Made by a program: the position numbers and the translations under genes
The notes under the pieces: generated by a model
What the model was told of the DNA's origin: nothing
What the model saw: the letters and a program-made list of their open reading frames with translations, nothing else
Databases searched by the model: none
Shown: one piece after another, positions 7,852 through 19,800 of the stretch
Layout: every line of letters begins with the position of its first letter
How positions within the stretch are numbered: the first letter of the stretch is position 1
Assembly: GCF_900141755.1 (NCBI RefSeq)
Contig: NZ_LT670844.1
Coordinates: 2,046,001-2,110,000 of the forward strand
DNA length: 64,000 nt
Direction of reading: 5' to 3'
Origin: Bradyrhizobium lablabi
Lineage (GTDB): Bacteria > Pseudomonadota > Alphaproteobacteria > Rhizobiales > Xanthobacteraceae

Positions 7852-10800
7852 TCAGGTATGCCAGGCTACGGACATCGCGGTCTGAAGACCGTTGTCATTT
7901 GGAACAACTTGATTGCTGGATGCGGTGGGGTCAAATCCCGAATTATTCGCAGAATAAGTAGCCATCGCCTGAACCAATTGCGAAACTTGGCTATCGAGCT
8001 TCATTCCTCCCGCAGTGATCTCCTGCAGCTGGCTAGAGCCGCCCGCAAACCAACCGTTCACCGTTACGTTTGTGTTCGTTCCCAAGAGATCGATTTTCAG
8101 ATCGTTACCCGACTTTATAAACCATAGGTTTTCGTCGGTGATGCCTCCGGTAAAATCGAGTTCGTTGTTGGTGCCGGAGGCTGCGTTGGCGTAGATGGTC
8201 GCTTGGCCAGTGTTCGATGACGCCAGGTATGTATTGTTGCCGCTGCCGCCATTGGCTTTGTTGCCGCCTGTGACCGATTCGCTTCCGGAACCGAGTTCGA
8301 AGGTGTTTGACCCGAAGCTGCTACCAGTTATTGAGGCATTGGCGCTTCCCACCCAGGTGAAGGTAAGCGGTGCTCCCTGGCCCGCGGCGGGCTCTCCGAT
8401 ATGCATAGTGGTTCCGTCGCTGAACTTCAGTTGGTTGAGCCCACTCGACACGCCCCACGAATTGTTGTTCAGATCGCCATTGACGAGGATCGAGTCGCTG
8501 CTGTTGCGAAGTGCGACAGTAAGATCTCCCCAAGCATCGGTCTGCAGCAAGACGGCGCTGACGGTGATGCCAGCGCCAAATTGAACGGTTCCCGTACCAC
8601 TATTTAGATTAACGATGTCATGACCGTCGCCGGAGTTGAACAGGATCGTGTTCTGGCCGTCGCCACCATTTCTGGTATTTCCAAATTGGATCGAATCCCC
8701 GCCGGGAGCGACTTCGAAGACGTTCGAACCGTAGTTGCCACCGGTAAGGGATGTCACGCCGGCGCTTGCGACCCACGTGAAGGTAAGCGGTGATCCCTGG
8801 CCTGCGGCGGGCTGTCCGAGATTCATAGTGGTTCCGTCGCTGAACTTCAGTTGACTGAGCCCGCTCGACACGCCCCACGAGTTGGTGTTCAGATCGCTAT
8901 TGACGAGGATCGAGTCATTAGTGCCACGAAGCGCAACGGTAAGATCTCCCCAAGCATCGGTCTGCAGCAAGACGTCGCTGGCGGTGATGCCAGCGCCAAA
9001 TTGAACGGTTCCGGTACCACTGTTTAGATTAACGATGTCATGACCGTCGCCGGAGTTGAACAGGATCGTGTTCTGGCCGTCGCCACCATTTCTGGTATTT
9101 CCAAATTGGATCGAATCCCCGCCGGGAGCGACTTCGAAGACGTTCGAACCGTAGTTGCCACCGGTAAGGGATGTCACGCCGGCGCTTGCGACCCACGTGA
9201 AGGTAAGCGGTGATCCCTGGCCTGCGGCGGGCTGTCCGAGATTCATAGTGGTTCCGTCGCTGAACTTCAGTTGACTGAGCCCGCTCGACACGCCCCACGA
9301 GTTGGTGTTCAGATCGCTATTGACGAGGATCGAGTCATTAGTGCCACGAAGCGCAACGGTAAGATCTCCCCAAGCATCGGTCTGCAGCAAGACGTCGCTG
9401 GCGGTGATGCCAGCGCCAAATTGAACGGTTCCGGTACCACTGTTTAGATTAACGATGTCATGACCGTCGCCGGAGTTGAACAGGATCGTGTTCTGGCCGT
9501 CGCCACCATTTCTGGTATTTCCAAATTGGATGAAGTCGCCACCGGGAGCGACCTCGAAAACGTTCGAACCATAATTGCCGCCGATAAGGGATGTCGCGCT
9601 GGCGCTTGCGACCCACGTGAAATTGAGCGGTGATCCCTGGCCTGCGGCGGGCTGTCCGACATTCATGGTGGTTCCGTCACTGAACCTTAGTTGACTGAGC
9701 CCGCTCGACACGCCCCACGAATTGTTGTTCAGATCGCTATTGACGAGGATCGCGTCACTGCTGTTACGCAATGCAACAGTGAGATCTCCCCAGGCATCGG
9801 TTTGCAGCAGGATGTCGTTGGCGGAGATGCCAGCGCCAAATTGAACGGTTCCGGTACCACTGTTTAGATTAACGATGTCATGACCGTCCCCGGAGTTAAA
9901 CAGGATCGTGTTCTGGCCGTCGCCACCATTTCTGGTATTTCCAAATTGGATGAAGTCGCCACCGGGAGCGACCTCGAAAACGTTCGAACCATAATTGCCG
10001 CCGGCAAGGGATGTCACGCTGGCGCTTGCGACCCACGTGAAATTGAGCGGTGATCCCTGGCCTGCGGCGCGCTTTCCGACATTCATGGTGGTTCCGTCAC
10101 TGAACTTCAGTTGACTGAGCCCGCTCGACACGCCCCATGAGTTGTTGTTCAGATCGCCATTGACGAGGATCGCGTCACTGCTGTTACGCAATGCAACAGT
10201 GAGATCTCCCCAGGCATCGGTTTGCAGCAGGACGTCGTTGGCGGTGATTCCAGCGCCAAATTGAACGGTTCCGACGCCGTTGTTTAGATTAACTGTGTCA
10301 TGACCGTCGCCGGAGTTGAACAGGATCGTGTTCTGACCGTTACCTCCGCTATTGGTGTTACCAAATTGGATTGAATCGCCGCCACCGGGAGCGACCTCGA
10401 AGACGTTCGAACCATAATTGCTGCCAACCAACGAGGTGTTGGTAGCTGATCCGAGCCAGGTGAAGGTTATAGGCTGCCCTTGGCCCGACGCCGGCTCTCC
10501 AATGTTCAACACGGTACCGTCGCCGAACTTGAGCTGATGCAAAGTGCTCGACACGCCCCATGAGTTGTTGTTCAGATCGCCATTGACGAGGATCGAGTCA
10601 CTGCTGTTGCGAAGTGCGACCGTGAGGTTCCCCGAAGCATCGGCATGCAGCAAGACATCGTCGGCGGCGGTGCCTGCACCCATCCGAACGATGCCCACAG
10701 TGGTGTCGAGCGTGACCTTTCCAGCGCCCAGGTTGAATACGTAATCGCTGGAGCCACCTGTACCGCTATTTAGGATGCTCAGAACCTGAGCCTGATTCCA

Positions 10801-13800
10801 GCTAACGCCGTCGGCAAAGGTCATCGACCGCATTTGGCCGCGGTTCGCAAAGTCGAACTGGCCCCTCACTGTGACCGTTTTGCCGGTGCTGCCGACCGTC
10901 AGCACAAGGTCCTCGCTTGTGCCGTTGCGCGACAGCGTCACGCCCGTCGAGGCAATATCGCTGAACACCAGGCTCGACAGACTGCCGCCATCATCGATGA
11001 CATCGTTGCCACCCGCCGACGAGTAGACATAGGTGTCCGAGCCGCCGTCGCCATTCAGATACTTGTCGCCGACGCCGGCAACCAGCGTATCGTTGCTGTT
11101 GGCATAGCCGTAAACGCTGCCGGAAGCCGCCGCCGTTTCCTGGTTCAGCAGTGTCTGCTTGATAAATGCCGGCGTCCACACCACGCCGTCGGCAAAGGTC
11201 ATCGACTGCATTTGGCCGTTGTGCACCCAATTGAATTGGCCCCTCACTGTGACCGTCTTGCCGGTGCTGCCGACCGTCAGCACAAGGTCCTCGCTTGTGC
11301 CGTTGCGCGACAGCGTCACGCCCGTCGAGGCAATATCGCTGAACACCAGGCTCGACAGACTGCCGCCATCATCGATGACATCGTTGCCGCCGGCCGACGA
11401 GTAGACATAGGTGTCCGAGCCGCCGTCGCCATTTAAGTACTTGTCGCCGACTCCGGCCACCAGCGTATCATTGCTGTTGGCATAACCGTAGACCCCCCCG
11501 GAAGCCGCAGCGGTCTCCTGGTTCAGCAGCGTCTGCCTGATATACGTCGGCGTCCACACCACGCCGTCGGCAAAGGTCACCGACTGCATTTGGCCGTTGT
11601 GTACCCAATTGAACTGGCCCCTCACCGTGACCGTCTTGCCGGTGCTACCGATCGTCAGCACAAGGTCCTCGCTTGTGCCGTTGCGGGAAAGCGTCACGCC
11701 CGTCGAGGCAATATCGCTGAACACCAGGCTCGACAGACTGCCGCCATCATCGATGATGTCGTTGCCGCCAGCCGACGAGTAGACATAGGTGTCCGAGCCG
11801 CCGTCGCCATTTAAGTACTTGTCGCCGACTCCGGCCACCAGCGTATCATTGCTGTTGGCATAACCGTAGACCCCCCCGGAAACCGCGGCCGTCTCCTGGT
11901 TCAGCAGCGTCTGCTTGATGTATGCCGGCGTCCACACCACGCCGTCGGCAAAGGTCACCGACTGCATTTGGCCGTTGTGTACCCAATTGAACTGGCCCCT
12001 CACCGTGACCGTCTTGCCGGTGCTACCGATCGTCAGCACAAGGTCCTCGCTTGTGCCGTTGCGCGAAAGCGTCACGCCCGTCGAGGCAATATCGCTGAAC
12101 ACCAGGCTCGACAGACTGCCGCCATCATCGATGATGTCGTTGCCGCCGGCCGACGAATACACGTAGGTGTCCGGTCCTCCTCCGCCATTCAAATACTTGT
12201 CGCCGACCCCAGCCACCAATGGGTGGTTCCAGGAGCTGCCGTCGCCGTAGGTGATGGCGCTCAGCTGGCTATGCGTATGGTTGGAATTGTCCAGCGACAG
12301 GTCCCCCGCGAACGTGATGCTGTCGCCGGTGTCGAGCAGCTTCACGGTAAGATCGCCGGCTGCGTCCGACAGCAGGATCACGTCCGAGGCCGAGATGTCC
12401 GATGCCAATCTGAGCGTGCCGCCTCCGGCGAGCGTGACGTTCGCCTGGCCGTCGCCCTTGTCGAACACGAAGACGTCGTTGGCTGTACCGGCCACCACTG
12501 TGTCACCGCCGGGGCCGAGATCGAACACGTTCGAACCATAGTTGGTACCGGTCAAAGTCGTGTTGCCGGCCGAGCCAGTCCACGTGAAAGTCACTGGCTT
12601 GGTCAAGTCCCAGGAGCTGCCGTCTCCAAAGGTGACGGCGCTGAGTTGGCTATGCGTCTGGTTGGAAGACAGGTCCCTCACAAACGTGATGCTCTCGCCG
12701 GTGTCGAGCAGCTTCGCGGTGAGATCGCCGGCCGCGTCCGATTGCAGGATCACGTCCGAGGCCGAGATATCGGACGCCATCCTCAGTGTGCCGCCTCCGG
12801 CGAGCGTCACGTTCGCCTGGCCGTCTCCTTTGTCGAATACGAAAACGTCGTTGGCCGTATTGGCTGTCACCGTGTCGCCGCCGGGGCCGAGATCGAACAC
12901 GTTCGAACCATAAGTGCTACCGGTCAAGGTCGTGTTGCCAGCCGAGCCCGCCCAGGTGAAAGTCAGCGGCTGGGTCAAGTCCAAGGAACTGCCGTCGCCG
13001 AAGGTGATGGCGCCCAGCTGGCTGAATGTCTGGTTGGAAATGGAGCGCCCAAGATCCCGCACGAATGTGATGCTGTCGCCGGTGTCGCGCAGCTTCACGA
13101 TAAGATCGCCGGCTGCGTCCGATTGCAGCATCGCGTCCGAGGCCGAAATATCCGACGCCATCCTGAGCGTGCCGCCTCCGACGAGCGTCACGTTCGCCTG
13201 GCCGTCTCCCTTGTCGAACACGAAGACGTCCGTCGTCGCGGCAGCTGTTACCGTGTCGCCGCCGGGGCCGAGATCGAACAGGTTTGAACCATAGTTGCTG
13301 CCGGTCAAGGTGGTGTTGCCGGCCGAGCCTATCCACGTGAAGGTCAGCGGCTGGTTCAAGTCCCAGGAGCTGCCGTCCCCGAAAGTGATGGCGCTGAACT
13401 GGCTATGCGTCTGGTTAAAGATGTTGTGTATCAGATCGCCCCTTACGGTGACGCTGTCGCCTGCATCCAGGAGCTTGACGATCAGATCGCCGGCTGCGTC
13501 CGATTGCAGGATCCCGTCCGAGGCCGAAATATCCGGCGCCATTTGCAGCGTAATATTGTCGCCGGTCGGGGTCAGGACAACCTGTCCCGCTCCTTTCTCA
13601 AAGATCGCGGTTTGGCCAGCATGAATGATCCCGAACGTTTTCGGAACGTCGACGACCGTTCCGTCGTCGAACACAATGCGTTCGATCCCGTCGCCCTGCT
13701 CGTTGGAAAATTCCTGGCTGACCGTGATGGTCTCACCGGACTGCTGCATTCGGATCAGCAAATCGGTCCCGGATCGTAGCATGCTGATGGCGTTACTGGC

Positions 13801-16800
13801 TATCCCGACCAGCCGCAGCGTATCGATCGCGGTCGATGGAGCGCCCCGATCTAAGATCTGGACGTCTCCGTCACCGGGTTTCCAAATGTAGGTATCGGAC
13901 CAACGAGCATCTCCGACGAGAAGGTGCACGCCCGGGCTGGCGACCAACGGAAGATTCCCGGCGCCAAGCCCGAGGTTATGGATAGTATCGTGGCCGGGTG
14001 AGGCGATATAAACGGCCCTATTGAGGATCTGCGTCGCATTCAAAACAGTTCCATCGGCGAAGATGAACCTTTCGATGCCGGTTTTGTCCCCCGGGGCCCC
14101 CGTGTGACCATCGGTTGACGCGCCGGCGAACTCGCCGGCGACGGTCAGGCGCTCGCCGGTTGCGTTGTCGATGATGATGAGATCGATCTGTTGAGCGGCT
14201 GCAACCGCGAAGGTTACATCGCTCAGATTAAGGCCGCGCAGGCGCAGGGCGTCCGCCTTGACCCAAGCCGGGGAGTCGATCTCCGCAATCGTGTCATTGC
14301 CGTCACCGCCACCCCAGAAATAGACATCATTGCTCGCCGTTCCGGAGAGGGTGGTGTTGGGAGCCATGCCGTCGAACGAGCGCGCCGTGACGCCGTTTGG
14401 ACTGGACGCAATCCCGCCGTCCGCCATCAGAACGAGGTCCGTTGCGTCCCAAATGGTTCCATCGTCGAACACGACGCGCTGGATAACGTTGGCAGGGCTC
14501 GTATCGGTCTGACCCTGCAGGACAATAGGGCTCTGGCCCGCCATGGTGAGGATCAGATCGTGTGCGTCAGGCGTTGGATTGCGAGTGACCCTCACGTCAG
14601 ACGGTCTTACGCCCTTGATCTCGAGCGTATTGATCTGGTCATAGAAAACACCCTGGTCTCCATTCCCCTGAGGGGAGATCCAGGTTGGGCCGTCGCCGGA
14701 GGTCCAGACATAGGTATCGTTGCCGAGACCTCCGACGAGCGTCCGGGCGCCCTTTCCGGCATAGAGCGTATCGGAGCCATCGAAGCCATAGATGGTGACG
14801 TTCATGCCCGTCTGTTGCTGCTCCTGCGCCAGCAGCTTCGCCTCGATGTCGGCCTCGCTCCAGACGACGCCATCGGAGAACGCGATCCGCTGGATCGCCG
14901 CATCGGCGGGGTTGGTTCGGTAACTGAATGCGCTCGTGGAGCCGTAGTTGAACTCGTCCGCGATGGTGATCTGCCCCTGAGGCGAACCGTTCTTGCCGTC
15001 GATCTCGATGACGAGGTCGTTGATGCCTTTGCCCGGCCAGCGCAGCAGCGACACATCGGTCGAGGCAATGTCCGGCAATGACAGCGTGTCGACATAGCCG
15101 GAGCCCGGCGCCTTGTTCACCACGATCTTGTCGAAGCCGTCGCCGCGCCGGTAGACGAAAGTGTTGTTGCCTTTGCCGCCCTCAAGCACGTCGTCCCCGG
15201 GACCAGAGGTGATGGTTTCGTTTCCGTCGAACGCATAGATAGTGTTATTTCCGGTCGACAATGCCGCTTGATCGAGCAGCATCTGCTGCACTTGCGCCCT
15301 GGTCCATACGGTGCCGTCGTCGAACACGAGCTGATCGAACGGCAGCACATTGGCCGAGGAATTGTCGATCAGAAGGCCGCCGGAGGTGGTCTCCTTCGCC
15401 GAGATCAGAATGCCGGCGCCGCCGTCAGTGAAGATATCCGGAAAACGCACGCGCTGGATATCGACATCGGAAGACAGAATGCCCGAGACGCGGATCGTGA
15501 CCGTGCCGCCCTGACCGTATTGCGGCGTGGCAATCGCGTAACCCTGCGACAGGCTATAGTCGTACTCGTAAGATCCGCCGTTCTGGTTAGCTACCAGGCT
15601 GGTGCCGGCCTGCAAGCGGGCCTGGACGTCGGCGGTGGTCCAGGTCGTGCCGTCGGCGAACACCACGCTGCCGATTGGAAAGCCGTACACCTGGTTGTCG
15701 ACATAAGCGATCCGGTCGTTGGTCCCATCGAAGGTGAAAACCATGCTCGTGCCGAGCTGATAGATGTGGACCATGCCCGGTGTGATCGCGGCGCCGAAGT
15801 CGATCGTGTTGGCGCCGGTGTACCGGGGGTCGGCGACCACGTCGCGGCCATCGCCGGCGTCAAACTTTATCGTGTCGCCGCCACTGCCGATGATCACATC
15901 GCCGGGGGCACCCTGCATTGGCGGGTGGCTGAGCGAGGAGAGCACGTTCAAATTGGTCGCGTCGAGGGTGTCGGTGCCGCCGGTCCCCTGCATGACCAGG
16001 GCGTAGACGTCGTCGCGGGAAAGCACGGTTCCACCGGCAAACTGGAACGCAGTGATATCAGCGCCCGCAAACTCGTCGAGAATGTTGAGCGAGGAATTCG
16101 ACCTCTTGAGTTTTACGATGAGGTCGGAGCCGAGCTTCGACCATTCGACGTCACTCTGGCTTACGTCCGCAGTGAACGCGACCGTGCCACCGAGGTCGTC
16201 GATGGTGTCGTGGCCGTAGCCGTGGCCGAACACGTAGGTGTCGTTGCCGTAGCCGCCGGCCAGGTAATTGTTGCCGGGACCGCTGTCCATCACGTCGGTA
16301 TAATCCGACCCCAGAATGACGTTGTTCCCGGCTGTCTTGGCCAGCAGTTGCTGGCGGATCTGGTCGAACGTGATGAGAGTGCCGTCCGCAAACTGGAAAT
16401 TCTGGACAACATCTGGAGCGAGACCGCCGACCCCGGCAAAGCCCCGAGCGAACTCCCCCTTGACCCACAGCGTCGAACCGTCGCTCAGCGTGACAACAAG
16501 ATCGGGCGAGTTTCCGAGGCGAGCGAAGGTCACGTCTTGAGGCCGCACGCTGGCGCCGAACTGGATCGTTCTCGACGAGTCGCTCAGGGGGTTTCCCTGA
16601 TGGTTCTGGACGACGTCGAAGGCGTCGCCGAAGTCGAAGACATAAGTTTTGTTGCCGTTGCCGCCGGATAGGTAGTGGATGCCGGTGCCGGGATCGAGCG
16701 TGTCGTTATAGTCGAAACCGTAGATCAACTTCTGTCCGGTGGTTTTGGCCTGCGCATCCAGCAGCTGGATGATCTGGTCCCAGGCGAAGCTGGATCCGTC

Positions 16801-19800
16801 GGCGAACGCGAGGCCTTCGATCCGATCGATCCAAATGGTTCCAACGACGCCGGTATATTCGGCCAGGAATTGACCAATGATGGTCAGCCGATCCGAGGTC
16901 CCGTTGATCGTGATATCGAGGTCGTTGGAATTGCCCTGGCGCGCGAAGCTCAGATCCGACAAGGCGATGCCTGGCCCGAACTTGACGTAGGCGGGCAAAT
17001 TGTCCAGCGCCCAGGTCCGCTTTTGCTCGATCGTGTCGTGACCATAGCCGCGGCCGAAGAGATAGATGTCGCCGCCGCCGCCGCCGGACAGATAATGGCC
17101 GCCGCCCAGACCCGGATCGAGCACGTCCATGTCGGGCGTGCCGAGGATGATCTGATCGGTCGGGTCCGGATGCGAGACTGCCCAGGAGATGTCGGGCTTG
17201 TTCCACACCACCCCGTCGGAGAAGACGATCTGCTGCACCCCCATCTTGGGGTTCAGGTTGCCGCCGGCGAGCCCGGGCTTGATACCGATGAATTCGCCGA
17301 CTACCCTGATCTGCTCGTTGGTGCCGTTGACGGTCAGGATCAGGTCGAGGCCGTCGCGGGTCGCGGTAACATCGGTCGAGCGCACATTGGTGAGGCGCAA
17401 GATGTCATCACCGCCGCTGCTGCCGCGGTCGGCATTGATCACGTCGTGTCCGAACGCGCCGCCCATGACGAAATTGTCGACCGATGTGTTGCTGGTGGTC
17501 ACGGTCTGATCGCCACCGTGAAGATAGAAGATGTTCGGGCTACCCGACGGCCCCGCGATCGAGCTGCCGCCATCGATGATCTCGCCGGGCGGGACGCCCA
17601 GCGCTTCTCCGGCATGAACGATGCTGATCGGCAGGCCGACGCTCTCGTAGGACCGCACCATGCTGGCGAACTGATATCCATAGGTGACCAGGCGTCCTTC
17701 GCCGCGGTCGAAATCGCCGAGCACGATGTCGATGATCGGCTTCCATTGCGTCAGCCACGCGGTGGCACCGGCCGCATCCGCCGGCGCCGCGGCAAAAATG
17801 GCGCCGTACATCGGCGACAGTTCCTTGTCGCTGGTCGCCGAGAATTTGTCCGTCGATGAGTTGTAGACGAGGCCCGGGAAATACGAGGCGAGCGGTCCCT
17901 GCATCGCAAGCCGCACCGCCTCGAGATTCATCGCGGTCCATGCGCCGGTCACGAAAGACTGCATTGCGGCGAGCAGCGCGCCGGTATTGCCCAAGCTGCT
18001 ATCGATCGGCAGCGGCGTGCCGAGGTAGCGCTCCATGAAGCCGATCTCGCCGGCTGTCAACACCGTCCAGCCAGGTTGCGCCATCACCTGCGCGAAGGTC
18101 GGACGACCGATGGTGTTGCCCTGCGCGTCGGTCACAGCATTGCCGCTGGCGAGCTTGAAATAGCCGCCGCCTTGCGGGTCGGTGAACCAATAGGCGAAAT
18201 CGCTCACCGTGCTCGTGCCGCCGGAGTCGGTGTTGACCAGGATCGCCATGTCGGAATGGCCTGCGGCCGGGTCCAAGACCTGCAGATTGCCATTGGCGTC
18301 GGGCAGCGCCACGGCATGTGCCCATGCCTCAAAAATCGGCACTGCAGCGGCGCGCAGCGCGTTCAGATCGATTTGGTTCAAGTTGGAAAGATTAACGTTA
18401 ATGGTGTCGATCAATGTTGGCGCAGCGCCTGCCTGCCCGGCTGTGGCCAGGGCCGGATCGATGGTCATGGCGACCCGCAGGTCGGTGAGCGTGCCGTATC
18501 CCTTCAGGTTGGGCAGCGCCGCCGCGGCCGCGCTCACGCTCTTGTCGCCTTTGTAGACGGAGTTGAACGGATCGGTCGAGAACGTCACGTCGTCGACCGC
18601 ACCGGTAGTGCCGTCGGCACGCGTGAAACTGCCTGACGCGAGCACCGCGTTGCCCGCGATGCTCGTCCCGGTCGGCGCCGTGGACGCGACGTTGATCGAC
18701 GCGATGCCGGCCTGCGCCAGCGTCATCAGTTCGCCGGGGTCGACCTTGCCGTCGCCGTTGCTATCGCGCCAGATGCGCAGCTGCGCATAGATCGGATCGC
18801 TGGCGTCAATCACTCCGTCGCCGTTGGTGTCATACTGCGCCAGCGCGGCGAATCCGCCGCCCTGCCCGCCCACGACCTCGCTGATGTCGTCGATCTGGCC
18901 GTTGCCGTTCTTGTCGATGACCAGGATGCCGTCGTTCTGCTCGAACCAGCCGGTATGCACACCAAAGCCGGTGTGGTTGGCATCGAACAGCGGTGCAGCA
19001 GCACTGACGCCGGTGAGATTGATGCCGCCGCCGGTGAGATCGAACACCAGCGGATCGTAGCCACCGGGAAAGAAGCACTTGCCGGTTCGCACGAAATACA
19101 ACTCGTTGCCGAGCCTGAACGTCGTCGGGATGTTCTCTTCGTAGGGACGCTTCAGATCGAGCAGCTTTTCCGCGTCCGCGGAGGCCAGGCCGATGAAAAT
19201 GCCGGCGGTCTGCTGGGTGAACGGGACGTTCGGGCCGCCCTGATAGTTCGCAACATACGTGATGTTGCCGAGCGTATCCTTGATGGCGAGTTCGCCGTGA
19301 TTATCGACAGCATAGCTTGTGCCGTCCGGTCCGACGACCCACGGGCTCTCCGATCCGATTTGCCCCACCCCGCCGTGCTCGACGGTGCCGGCCGCGTTCA
19401 CAATCTCATCGGTCGGCTTGGCGCCCTTGATGAGGATGTCGTTCGATATCACAAAAGCATCAAGCCCCTGACCCGCATTAATGACGGACCCGCGTCCGGC
19501 GTGCTTGAGAAAATTAGTGCCGTTCCCGAAATTGATGACGAGGTTGATGACCGAGCTGTCGATCGCGTCTTTGCCATTCCCGGTGTCTATCTGTTGAAGA
19601 TGCGGAACATCGGCATTATCAAGTTTGACGGTAACGTCGGCATTTGGGAGGATAAGGTGTTCGAAGTTATAGGCGTACATTGAACCAAAGAGCGTCTTCG
19701 TTCTGAAGCTCAACGCCTCGTTGCCGCCGATGATTGGTCGGCTTTGAACGTTGACGCCAACTTGCATTGTGGAAAGGTCGAGGGTGTTAATCCCTTTTCC

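Noticed and set aside
11968..13287. Long plus-strand frame (439 codons) opposite the giant repeat gene
   Set aside because: It follows the repeat period exactly and is the antisense of the RTX-type repeats. Repetitive GC-rich codons keep this frame open, and nothing in it resembles a protein family.
8341..13560. Regular repeats that might suggest a CRISPR or satellite array
   Set aside because: The units are 372-420 bp, lie in one open frame and encode beta-rich calcium-binding repeats. There are no short repeat-spacer patterns.
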